A stretch of DNA of 35,126 bases, taken from Anaerolineaceae bacterium UBA4781. GTDB taxonomy: Bacteria > Chloroflexota > Anaerolineae > Anaerolineales > Anaerolineaceae. A program made the translations under genes and the position numbers. The stretch is from the NCBI GenBank assembly GCA_002403105.1, contig DHHD01000096.1:1-35126 (forward strand), given 5' to 3'. Below the pieces are notes generated by a model. That model had not been told where the DNA came from, made no database searches, and saw only the letters and a list, made by a program, of their open reading frames with translations. Shown here piece by piece: positions 1-7,298 of this stretch. Position 1 is the stretch's first letter. The number at the start of each line of letters is the position of its first letter.

Positions 1-285
1 CAGCGTAACGGTCTGTCCGGCAAAAACAGATGAATTTCCAACAAATGTACAACGACCTGCTCACTCTGGATTGGATATTTCTTCTATACAAACTCATTTC
101 TATCTAAATATTATGGAATGGTCAGCGCAGTTGCAAATTGTATTGGAATAAAAAATCCTAAGGGAAACGCCAATATCTACTCTGCTATGCATGAGAAGCA
201 TTAAAATTGAAGCCTTTATTTGGAATTGAGTAAGTACGATCGTAAAAGCTGGAATCACATTTATAGGTAGAAAAGAATCAGAAAA
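1..285. other. Left-edge stretch upstream of the glycosyltransferase
   Basis: No complete gene is visible. One plus-strand frame is open from base 2 to a TAA at 149-151 (49 codons) and could be the 3' end of a gene starting left of the window, but the length is within chance expectation and the translation is not recognisable. The remaining ~130 bases are AT-rich and presumably hold the promoter of the next gene; I could not fix clear -35/-10 boxes. Confidence 0.3.
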
Positions 286-1494
286 ATGGTCAATTTGGAA
301 AAATTCATAACAAAGAGCGTTATTGGCGAATTTGCCTACGATCTTTCAAAAAAGATGAATGTTGAGACTCTCAGCATTCATGCATTGCCATCCTTGGATC
401 AGCTAAGAACATATCCAGAAAATTCGATCGTGATCCTTGAAAATGGCGTGCAGCAGATCATTGATGATCCCGACCGAACCATTGATTTTCGAAATCTTGT
501 CGCGTATATGGCTAAGGTTATTTGTGTTGAAGATCATACGACATCCCTTCCTTTTGATCGGATCGCAACGGCTTCGCGAGATCGTGATCTCCCTCTTGAA
601 TTTTTTGGTTATGCCAAGGATCATCTCGGGAGATCACGATTAATTTCAATTTTCTCTAAAAATTTTAACAAACAGAATAATGTTCCCCCAAAAAATTTCA
701 GGGTGGTAGCTCTCATCGCTACCTATAATGAACGGGATGTTATTGATTCGGTTGTTCAGCATTTTCATCAAAATGCTGTTGATGTATATATTCTTGATAA
801 TTGGTCAATCGACGGCACTTATGAAAAAGCAGCGCAGTTGAAGGGTATCATAGGGTTGGAAAGATTCCCGGCGAAGAAACCCACCCAATATTTTGAGTTG
901 GTGGAAATTCTGAAACGCAAGGAGGAACTAAGCCGGATCCTTTATGGAGATTGGTTTTTCCATTGCGATGCAGATGAAATAAGAGAATCACCATGGCAAG
1001 AACTGAACCTGCGCGAGGCATTCTACCAGGTAGAGCGAGAAGGGTACAATGCAGTAGATTTCTCTATCTTGAAATTTCACCCAACCGATAATTCCTTTCA
1101 AGAAGGAAAATCGCTCACTGATCAACTTCGGTATTGCAAGTTTGAAACCCCGAACAGTCTTCACAAGATCAGCGCCTGGAAAAAGAACAACCATCTGGTT
1201 GATCTTCATTCACGAGCAGGTCATGATCTTATTTTTGAGGGTCGAAGAGTGTACCCCATTAAATTCTTACTGCGCCACTACCCCATCCGCTCACAGGAGC
1301 ATGGAGAAAGAAAAGTTTTCGACGAAAGAAAAACACGCTGGAACCCTGAACTGAAAAAAAGAGGGTGGCATGTACAATACGATCAGCTCGTCAAAGGGTG
1401 CAATTTCATTAAGAATCCCCGGGATCTTATTCTTTTTGATGACGATTTCTACCAGAAATACCTGTTTGAACGATTGACCGGTTCAGGGCTGTAG
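286..1494 (+). CDS. Family 2 glycosyltransferase
   Basis: 402 residues. The C-terminal two thirds is a GT-A fold glycosyltransferase. The opening beta-strand motif LIATYNERDVI lies at residues 143-153, the nucleotide-binding DNWSIDGT at 171-178, and a DxD-like metal/sugar-nucleotide motif within HCDADEIRESP at 226-236. It resembles the soluble family-2 branch (Glyco_tranf_2_4 type); no membrane segment is seen, so it probably acts in the cytoplasm or at the inner membrane face on a nucleotide-sugar donor. The first ~135 residues match no domain I recognise. Donor and acceptor cannot be read from the sequence. The ATG at 286 has only a weak purine-rich leader. The gene stands alone between long spacers, so it is not obviously part of a polysaccharide operon within this window. 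Confidence 0.8.
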   Translation: MVNLEKFITKSVIGEFAYDLSKKMNVETLSIHALPSLDQLRTYPENSIVILENGVQQIIDDPDRTIDFRNLVAYMAKVICVEDHTTSLPFDRIATASRDRDLPLEFFGYAKDHLGRSRLISIFSKNFNKQNNVPPKNFRVVALIATYNERDVIDSVVQHFHQNAVDVYILDNWSIDGTYEKAAQLKGIIGLERFPAKKPTQYFELVEILKRKEELSRILYGDWFFHCDADEIRESPWQELNLREAFYQVEREGYNAVDFSILKFHPTDNSFQEGKSLTDQLRYCKFETPNSLHKISAWKKNNHLVDLHSRAGHDLIFEGRRVYPIKFLLRHYPIRSQEHGERKVFDERKTRWNPELKKRGWHVQYDQLVKGCNFIKNPRDLILFDDDFYQKYLFERLTGSGL

Positions 1495-1980
1495 AAGTAA
1501 ATAAAAAAGAGATATCTGCTCCAATTGTGAATAACAACCACTACTCATACGGGAAGACACGATCAAAAACCTCAAGGCTGAAATCATAAATCATACTGTC
1601 AGCAAACGCCAGCGCATTACCAAACCATTCCGTTCTCTACCTGGTTTAATAAACAGAATTATTAGAAAGTGATTTCATGCTTCTAAACTCCAATTTATTT
1701 ATGAGTTTCCTGCATATTTCAAAATTGCCTTCTGTAAATCAATCCTCTATTTAAACATCGTCTTTGTTTAAAAAATTTTTACTGGTCGAATTACTGAATA
1801 CAATATAGGTTTTATTCAATTGTATTTGGGTGTATCAACGCGTACATCATGGCGCCTTAAAAGAACACCGGGTATCTTAATTCAATGATGATAAAATTTA
1901 ATAAACTCTTGCATTGTAGTCAACAAGAGGTAATTGTTTATTCAATAAAATCGGGGCGATGGTTGCATGAGGTGAAGGAA
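1495..1980. other. Long AT-rich spacer, possibly with decayed coding sequence
   Basis: No complete gene is supported here. On the minus strand, 1541-1636 reads as a 31-codon frame ending in TAG (residues include EWFGNALAFAD) with protein-like composition, but it has an in-frame stop just upstream and could be chance or the last trace of a decayed gene. An in-frame ATG at 1885 precedes the next gene, but the better start is at 1981. No convincing terminator was seen. Confidence 0.35.
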
Positions 1981-2757
1981 ATGGATGGAATTGAAATCAT
2001 TACGCTTACTCCAGAAAACATCGGTAAGTATGGCGTCTGCGGGTATAAAGATGTACAAAAGCATGTTGAATTGCAGCGTAAGATAGAATGGATGAAAAAA
2101 TATCAACCACTGGGTCTTACCATTAAAGTTCTTGTTATTGAAGGAGGAGGAACCCAGGGGATGATCGAGTATATTCCGGGGAAATATGCGCATCGTCCGG
2201 TGAACGCAGAAAATTATATATTCATTCATTGTCTTTTTGTTGGGTTCAAGAAGGAGTTTAAAGAGCAGGGTTTTGCAACATTGCTCCTCTCTGAATGCAT
2301 CAGCGATGCAAAGAAGAAAGGTTTTAAGGGGGTGGCAGTGGTTACCCGTAAAGGCTCCTTTATGGCAGATAATATGATATTCATTAAGAATGGATTTGAA
2401 ATTGTGGATAAAGCACTTCCTGATTTTGAATTATGTGCATTGAAATTCGATGAAACAATAGCTAATCCAGCATTTTTACCGATCGCCTTACAATCAAGTT
2501 CATCCGATAAAGACATGGTCATTTACCGCTCGGCTCAATGCCCATATTCGGTAAAGAATGTGAATGCGATCATGGAATCTGCATATTCTATGAATATTCC
2601 GGTAAAGCTTGTTGAAATTGATGATGCAGAGAAAGCTCAAAATGTACCATGTCCATTTGGAGCATTTTGTATTTCTTATAATGGGAAGATCATTGCGCAC
2701 CATCCCATCAGCAATACGCGTTTTCTTAATATTATGAAATCAATGAAATCATTTTGA
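1981..2757 (+). CDS. GNAT acetyltransferase with C-terminal YoaP-like thioredoxin-fold domain
   Basis: 258 residues from the ATG at 1981, which follows a good AGGTGA ribosome-binding site; an in-frame ATG at 1885 lacks one and would add a 32-residue tail with no family similarity. Residues ~1-150 form a GNAT fold, with the acetyl-CoA loop region around FKEQGFATLLLSE and a typical late segment around MIFIKNGFE. The C-terminal ~80 residues resemble the YoaP-like domain: CPYS near its start, and a CPFGAFC segment followed by a beta-hairpin, suggesting a glutaredoxin-like fold. Length matches Bacillus YoaP (~250 residues). The substrate is unknown. The gene stands alone. Confidence 0.72.
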   Translation: MDGIEIITLTPENIGKYGVCGYKDVQKHVELQRKIEWMKKYQPLGLTIKVLVIEGGGTQGMIEYIPGKYAHRPVNAENYIFIHCLFVGFKKEFKEQGFATLLLSECISDAKKKGFKGVAVVTRKGSFMADNMIFIKNGFEIVDKALPDFELCALKFDETIANPAFLPIALQSSSSDKDMVIYRSAQCPYSVKNVNAIMESAYSMNIPVKLVEIDDAEKAQNVPCPFGAFCISYNGKIIAHHPISNTRFLNIMKSMKSF

Positions 2758-2965
2758 TAAACTTCTCCGATGAATAATTCTGATCTGTAATTTGTTGTTG
2801 AATTACTGAGCTGTGGTAATGATGGATTTGCCAGACTCCCAGTCTGAAGATTCAATGATGAGTTCCTAACCCACCGTTCGATAAACTTGTGGTGCTTTCT
2901 AAACGCACCCTTGTACCAAATTGATCGATTGCCAAAACCGCGATTATTCGAGTATGATTTTTATA

Positions 2966-4201
2966 ATGGAAAATTTAACCGTTTACGAAGTGATTGTTGA
3001 CCAACTGGCATATGGAGGGGATGGGCTTGCAAGATTACCGGAAGGGCGGGCAGTTTTCATCCCCCTCGTCATTCCCGGTGAAAAGGTGTCCATCCGCATT
3101 GTGGATGATAAACAAAAGTATGCCCGCGCCGAAGTGGTTGAAATATTAACCCCTTCTGAACAGCGTATTGAAGCTCCCTGCCCCCATTTTGGGGTGTGCG
3201 GCGGATGCCAGTACCAGCATATCCGGTACGATGAGCAGGTACAATGCAAAAAATTGATTTTAAAAGAACAACTAAGCCGCATCGGGCATTTGGATGCGGT
3301 TGGGGAAATTGAAGTTTTCCCCTCTGATTTGCCTTTCGGTTATCGCAATGTGATGCAATTTCATCCGCTCTCGAATGGGAAATTAGGGCTGATGAAACGA
3401 AATTCGAATGACGTTTTCGAGCTTGCCCGCTGTTTGCTTCCACGGCAAGCCATCCAGGATTTTTGGTCCAATTTCGCCCTGGAGCCCAACACCGGCATCC
3501 AGCGTATTGAGATGCGCCAGAACAGTGATGCTGAATTGATGATCACATTGGAAGGGGAGGAGGGCAAGATACCGGAGATCGAAATGGATGCATCAGTTAA
3601 TATGGTGCACCGCACCGGAAATGAAAGTGTGGTATTGAGCGGAGAAGATGCATTAACCATGTGGGTGCAGGATGTGCCTTTCCATCTGTGCTCCGGATCA
3701 TTCTTTCAGGTGAATGATGGCGTTGCAGAGAAATTGGTAACTTACCTGAAGGCTATTGTAGAGAAAAAAGCCCCGCAGTCAGTGCTTGACCTGTATGCGG
3801 GGGTGGGTTTATTTTCACGCTTTCTGGCGCCGCTTGTTCCAACCCTGGTGGCGATTGAAAGCGCTCCGCATGCCTGTCGCGATTTTGTGATCAACCTGGA
3901 TGCATTTGAGCATGTTTCCTTGTATGAAGGAACAGCGGAAGAAGTGCTGCCTGCTCTTGAGTTGAAAACAGACCTGGCAGTGTGCGACCCGCCGCGCGCC
4001 GGGCTGCATGCGGATGTGATCGATGCTTTGGTCGAAAGTGGTGTTACCACACTGATCTATGTATCCTGTGACCCCGCCACGCTTGCCAGAGATATCCAGC
4101 GGCTGGGAGAAAAAGGATTTTCCATTGAGCAAATCGCGCTTTTCGATATGTTTCCGCAGACCTACCATTTTGAAACAGCCGTATTATTATCGAGATTATA
4201 G
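2966..4201 (+). CDS. rlmD: 23S rRNA (uracil-C5)-methyltransferase, RlmD/RumA type
   Basis: 411 residues from the ATG at 2966 (MENLTVYEV); in-frame ATGs at 2921 and 2954 would add up to 15 residues unlike the family. An N-terminal TRAM RNA-binding domain (~1-60) is followed by an iron-sulfur cysteine set (C-x5-C-x2-C in CPHFGVCGGC, and a later cysteine in ARCLLP). A Rossmann methyltransferase domain comes next: SAM-binding LDLYAGVGLFS, then CDPPRAGLH, the catalytic cysteine in YVSCDPATLARD, and the terminal glutamate in FETAVLL. The enzyme makes 5-methyluridine in rRNA using SAM. The exact target (U1939, U747 or a tRNA position) cannot be told from sequence, so the symbol is provisional. It is somewhat GC-richer than the genes to its right, consistent with being core genome. 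Confidence 0.88.
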   Translation: MENLTVYEVIVDQLAYGGDGLARLPEGRAVFIPLVIPGEKVSIRIVDDKQKYARAEVVEILTPSEQRIEAPCPHFGVCGGCQYQHIRYDEQVQCKKLILKEQLSRIGHLDAVGEIEVFPSDLPFGYRNVMQFHPLSNGKLGLMKRNSNDVFELARCLLPRQAIQDFWSNFALEPNTGIQRIEMRQNSDAELMITLEGEEGKIPEIEMDASVNMVHRTGNESVVLSGEDALTMWVQDVPFHLCSGSFFQVNDGVAEKLVTYLKAIVEKKAPQSVLDLYAGVGLFSRFLAPLVPTLVAIESAPHACRDFVINLDAFEHVSLYEGTAEEVLPALELKTDLAVCDPPRAGLHADVIDALVESGVTTLIYVSCDPATLARDIQRLGEKGFSIEQIALFDMFPQTYHFETAVLLSRL

Positions 4202-4587
4202 AGACTAGAAACATGTAGAACAATAAATTTTATAGTAAGTGAAAGAAATCATTCTATCTGCTCGACTTTTACCTAAAAAATAGGTATAAAAGAGCATATC
4301 AAAGTGAAATAACATAGAAGGATGCATGGATAATTGAATAGGTTTTAATTATCTTTATGGATAATCAATCTAATTTGATTAGAAAAAATAAACACACACA
4401 AAAAAGCAAAATATGTGAATTGATATATACATGCTATTTTATGGGTCTATCTGGTGGCGGATGAAGATGACACTCCCCGGGAAATGTATAGTAAATTGGG
4501 ATTTGAAAAGGTATGTGATTCATACGCCATATTTGGAAAATTATAAAAAAAAGGGAAGCCATTATTTCCTTGGTTAGGAGAATTTAA
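4202..4587. other. AT-rich spacer with a decayed acetyltransferase remnant
   Basis: 386 bases with no intact gene. The right half contains the acetyltransferase fragment described separately (4424-4546). The left half is very AT-rich and shows no reading frame or hairpin that I can support. Confidence 0.6.
4424..4546 (+). pseudogene. C-terminal remnant of a GNAT acetyltransferase
   Basis: A 40-codon open stretch ends in TAA at 4544. Its translation contains LVADEDDTPREMYSKLGFEK followed by a beta-strand ending IFGKL, which is the typical end of a GNAT acetyltransferase (helix, YxKLGFE, final strand). There is no start codon or N-terminal domain; a stop (TGA at 4421) interrupts the frame just before. 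It differs from the matching region of the intact acetyltransferase next door, so it is not a partial duplication of that gene. Most likely a gene decayed by deletion. Confidence 0.6.
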
Positions 4588-5211
4588 TTGGATATAAAAC
4601 TACGTTTTGAAGAAGAAACAGATTTTCGAATTGTTGAGAATCTAACCAGAGAAGCCTTCTGGAATGTTTATAAGCCCGGCTGCGACGAGCATTTTGTTCT
4701 TCACAATCTACGAAAATCCCAAGATTTTATTAAAGAATTGGATTTTGTCGCAGAGTTGGATGGGGTGATCGTGGGAAATATCGTTTACAGCAAAGGCAAA
4801 ATTGTGAATGAGAATGGAATGGAGCATGAAGTGATCTGCTTTGGTCCGATCAGTGTTCTGCCTGACTTGCAGGGCAAAGGAATTGGTAAGAAATTAATTG
4901 AACATACCTCCAGGATTGCCAAAGACATGGGATTCAAAGCCATTGTCATTTATGGACATCCTGACTACTATCACCGCTTTGGATTCGTAAATGCAGAAAA
5001 ATTTGATATCCATACTGCCGATGGAAAGAATTTTGATGCATTCATGGTAAAAGAATTATCAGAAGGTAGATTGCAGGGAGTAGCAGGAAATTTCATTGAT
5101 AGCGAAGCTTTCAAAGTGAATAATGAAGCATTCGAAATGTTCGATAAATCCTTCCCACCAAAAGAAAAAAAAGTCACCGACACACAGCTAAAAGAACAGG
5201 ATTACGAATAA
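4588..5211 (+). CDS. GNAT family N-acetyltransferase (YhbS-like)
   Basis: 207 residues starting at TTG 4588, which sits seven bases after a clear TAGGAG ribosome-binding site; no suitable ATG is nearby. The acetyl-CoA binding signature is in VLPDLQGKGIGKKLIEH (Q/RxxGxG/A motif), preceded by the FGPISV strand and followed by VIYGHPDYYHRFGF, the usual pattern of YhbS-type acetyltransferases. The ~50-residue C-terminal tail (from about residue 155) is charged and predicted helical. The substrate is unknown. The gene lies in an AT-rich accessory stretch between a decayed acetyltransferase and a toxin-antitoxin pair. Confidence 0.82.
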   Translation: MDIKLRFEEETDFRIVENLTREAFWNVYKPGCDEHFVLHNLRKSQDFIKELDFVAELDGVIVGNIVYSKGKIVNENGMEHEVICFGPISVLPDLQGKGIGKKLIEHTSRIAKDMGFKAIVIYGHPDYYHRFGFVNAEKFDIHTADGKNFDAFMVKELSEGRLQGVAGNFIDSEAFKVNNEAFEMFDKSFPPKEKKVTDTQLKEQDYE

Positions 5212-5308
5212 ATATTTTGGTATGGGGCTTCATTCGATCATATTAAAATACATACACCGAAGGTTCTATGTCTCAAGCAGGGTTCAATACTACAGCGTAT
5301 TGCTCTTG

Positions 5309-5329
5309 TAACATAAAAATTTTATGTTA
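5309..5329. promoter_or_regulatory. 21-bp perfect palindrome upstream of abiE, candidate operator
   Basis: Arms TAACATAAAA and TTTTATGTTA flank a single central A. It lies 49 bases before the ATG at 5378 and overlaps a plausible promoter (TTGTAA at 5306-5311 with an AT-rich -10 region near 5328). AbiEi antitoxins are known to autorepress by binding inverted repeats in front of their operon, so this is a good candidate site; the function is inferred. Confidence 0.55.
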
Positions 5330-5336
5330 TTTTAAC

Positions 5337-5369
5337 AGTTAAAGGTGATGATAAACCTCACCTTTAACT
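5337..5369. promoter_or_regulatory. 12-bp perfect inverted repeat upstream of abiEi, candidate second operator or leader hairpin
   Basis: Left arm AGTTAAAGGTGA (5337-5348) and right arm TCACCTTTAACT (5358-5369) are exact reverse complements separated by nine bases. The repeat ends eight bases before ATG 5378. It contains an in-frame GTG (5345) and ATG (5348), which makes those unlikely starts for AbiEi. As DNA it could be an operator; as RNA it would be a strong hairpin in the leader. Confidence 0.55.
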
Positions 5370-5377
5370 TGCGAAAC

Positions 5378-5956
5378 ATGAAAAAGGGCTTTATAAAGGC
5401 AATTCTTAAGGCAGAGCAGACGGTCTTTACCTTTAAAGACCTGTTTTTGATGTGGGATGGTATTGATGTAAATACAGCAAAAAAGCGGGCGAGTTATTAT
5501 GTTCGAAGCGGGAATCTTTATTCCCTGCGACGGGGAATCTATGTGAAAGATAAGAAGTATGATCGTTTTGAGCTCGCTACAAAAATCTTTACTCCAGCTT
5601 ATATCAGCTTTGAGACTGTGTTAGGAAATGCCGGGATCACTTTTCAGTATTACAGTCAAATCTTTGTGGCTTGCTACCAAACAAAGGAAATCATTGTCGA
5701 TCGACAGAAATTCGTTTTTAGAACACTAAAAGATTTAATACTCACCAATTCTACCGGGATTGAGAATAAAGGGAATTATGCTGTAGCCAGTCCAGAAAGA
5801 GCGTTCCTGGATGTTATTTATTTAAGTAAAGATTATCATTTTGATAACCTTTCTTCGATTAACTGGGGAAAAGTCGATGAAATAGTACCTGTTTATGGGG
5901 AAAATAAAAGAATGAGGGTTCGGGTCAACCAATATCACAAATCAGTGGAAGAATAA
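5378..5956 (+). CDS. abiEi: AbiEi-type antitoxin / transcriptional autoregulator
   Basis: 192 residues from ATG 5378 (MKKGFIKAILK). The GTG at 5345 and ATG at 5348 lie inside a perfect inverted repeat, so 5378 is preferred, though none has a strong ribosome-binding site. The N-terminus is a winged helix-turn-helix (~1-60, ending in LYSLRRGIYV), followed by the AbiEi antitoxin domain with ISFETVLGNAGI and the conserved ASPERAFLDVIYL segment near residue 145. Family members repress their own operon and neutralise the AbiEii nucleotidyltransferase without direct binding (type IV). The toxin gene follows after three bases, so the two are surely co-transcribed. Confidence 0.85.
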   Translation: MKKGFIKAILKAEQTVFTFKDLFLMWDGIDVNTAKKRASYYVRSGNLYSLRRGIYVKDKKYDRFELATKIFTPAYISFETVLGNAGITFQYYSQIFVACYQTKEIIVDRQKFVFRTLKDLILTNSTGIENKGNYAVASPERAFLDVIYLSKDYHFDNLSSINWGKVDEIVPVYGENKRMRVRVNQYHKSVEE

Positions 5957-5959
5957 TAA

Positions 5960-6685
5960 ATGACATTAAATCCAGCAAAACATAAAAGTATTCTGATAAA
6001 AATTCTCAAAGATATTTATTCCCATCCTGCCATAGGACCCATACTGGGATTTAAGGGAGGAACAGCGGCTTCATTATTCTTCGGGCTCGACCGTTTCTCG
6101 GTTAATCTGGATTTTGACCTGCTGGATATGACTAAAGTGGATCTTGTCTTTAAAGAAATGAACGATATTCTAAGGAAATATGGCATGATAAAAACGGCTG
6201 ATAAAAAAAGATATAGCTTGATTTATATCCTGTCGTATGATGGAAAAGATCCAGGTGCGCAGAATGTCAAAGTTGAAGTGAATTTGCGTAATTTTGATTC
6301 TCATTATGTGATCAAACCCTATCTGGGAATTTCCATGAAAGTGATGACCCCCGAAGATATGGCGGCTCATAAACTGGTCGCTTTTTATGAAAGGATCGGC
6401 AAAGCCAACCGTGATATTTATGATATCTGGTTCTTTTTTGCAAATAACTGGCTTATTAATCAAGAACTGGTTGAAAAAAGAACCCAAATGCCATTTAATG
6501 AATTTCTTGAGACCTGTTGCCGGCTGCTGGAAAAAATGGATGATAAAAACATTCTTTCTGGTATGGGAGAGGTGTTGGATGAAAAACAAAAAATATGGGT
6601 TAAAAATAAATTGAGAGAAGAATTGCTTTTCCAACTCAAACTATATCTTGAGGTGAATGATAATCTCCCCAACCAATTTACTTAA
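5960..6685 (+). CDS. abiEii: AbiEii-type nucleotidyltransferase toxin
   Basis: 241 residues. The N-terminal nucleotidyltransferase motif is intact: KGGTAASLFFGL followed by DRFSVNLDFDLL (residues ~28-53), holding the GGT and the DxD metal ligands. VEVNLRN (~residue 111) supplies the third carboxylate region, and AAHKLVAFYERIGKANRDIYD (split here as AAHKLVAF and RDIYDIWFF) is the conserved helical part of the family. AbiEii toxins transfer nucleotides, for example onto tRNA ends, and stop growth during phage attack. A short GGAAG precedes the ATG. The usual RFSEDLDF sequence reads RFSVNLDF here, a change beside but not in the metal ligands, so I expect activity. Confidence 0.85.
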   Translation: MTLNPAKHKSILIKILKDIYSHPAIGPILGFKGGTAASLFFGLDRFSVNLDFDLLDMTKVDLVFKEMNDILRKYGMIKTADKKRYSLIYILSYDGKDPGAQNVKVEVNLRNFDSHYVIKPYLGISMKVMTPEDMAAHKLVAFYERIGKANRDIYDIWFFFANNWLINQELVEKRTQMPFNEFLETCCRLLEKMDDKNILSGMGEVLDEKQKIWVKNKLREELLFQLKLYLEVNDNLPNQFT

Positions 6686-6736
6686 CAACTCAATGCAGTT
6701 TTGCAAGAAAGCAATCATGATAAAATTTTTGTAATC

Positions 6737-6769
6737 AGATTTTTTCGGAATTTCGAACGAAAAAAATCT
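6737..6769. repeat. AT-rich inverted repeat before the ferritin-like gene
   Basis: AGATTTTTTCG (6737-6747) faces CGAAAAAAATCT (6758-6769), complementary except for one extra A, around a ten-base centre. It lies between the AbiEii stop and the ribosome-binding site at 6801. It lacks a T-tract on either side, so it is a poor terminator; an operator or leader hairpin is possible. Confidence 0.35.
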
Positions 6770-6800
6770 CGCTGATAGAGAAAAGAGGAGGAATAACAAG

Positions 6801-7106
6801 ATGCCCGATTCTGGTAACCCATTTTCAGGACTTGCAAAAGATTGCAAACTAACAGAACAGGAATTAATTCGATCGATACGGTTCATGGTTTCCGCAGAAT
6901 ATGAGGCGATTCAACTCTATATGCAGCTTGCCGAATCGACAGATAACAAATTAGCGATCGAAGTATTAAAAGATATTGCGGACGAAGAAAGAGTTCATGC
7001 GGGGGAGTTTCTGCGTTTATTGAAAGAGTTGGCTCCGGATGAAGAGAAATTCTATGCAGAAGGCGCCGGCGAAGTGGAAGCAGAGATTGATAAGTTTAAA
7101 AAATAA
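6801..7106 (+). CDS. Small ferritin-like (rubrerythrin/encapsulated-ferritin-related) protein
   Basis: 101 residues with a very strong GAGGAGG ribosome-binding site ten bases upstream. It is one half-ferritin: two helices carrying the metal-site pattern E33 (SAEYEAIQLY) and E63-x2-H66 (DEERVHAGEF). The spacing matches the encapsulated ferritin family, where two such chains pair to make one iron-oxidising centre. The C-terminus (EVEAEIDKFKK) has no recognisable encapsulin cargo peptide, and no encapsulin gene lies in the window, so it is probably a free-standing relative. Likely role: iron binding or oxidation, or peroxide defence. It is transcribed alone, ending at a terminator at 7130-7162. 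Confidence 0.8.
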   Translation: MPDSGNPFSGLAKDCKLTEQELIRSIRFMVSAEYEAIQLYMQLAESTDNKLAIEVLKDIADEERVHAGEFLRLLKELAPDEEKFYAEGAGEVEAEIDKFKK

Positions 7107-7129
7107 ATGATTGCTGTCTTGCAATATCG

Positions 7130-7162
7130 AAAGGAGGGACGCTGTGTTTGCCTCTCCTTTTT
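7130..7162 (+). terminator. Rho-independent terminator after the ferritin-like gene
   Basis: AAAGGAGGG at 7130-7138 pairs with CCTCTCCTTT at 7151-7160 (one bulged T) and runs into T residues. It lies 24 bases past the stop codon. Confidence 0.6.
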
Positions 7163-7298
7163 ATGTTATCCAGAATAACACTCAATAACCAGAAAAATAT
7201 TTGTCGAAGTACAAATCCATAACAGGAATGATATATAGGTATTAGCATCTATTTTGATTATGGTACTATATGAATAATCAAGAAAATGGAATATTAAT

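Noticed and set aside
1541..1636. Minus-strand 31-codon fragment with protein-like composition
   Set aside because: It is too short to distinguish from chance, has no recognisable family and a stop immediately upstream.
2836..2853. Possible tRNA anticodon arm (CAGAC/GTCTG with a short loop)
   Set aside because: The loop has five bases, and no acceptor stem, D arm or TTCGA-type T arm can be placed around it.
3742..4168. Two overlapping minus-strand frames of 102 and 117 residues inside the rlmD gene
   Set aside because: They are opposite the SAM-binding and catalytic motifs of a well-supported gene and show no family features.
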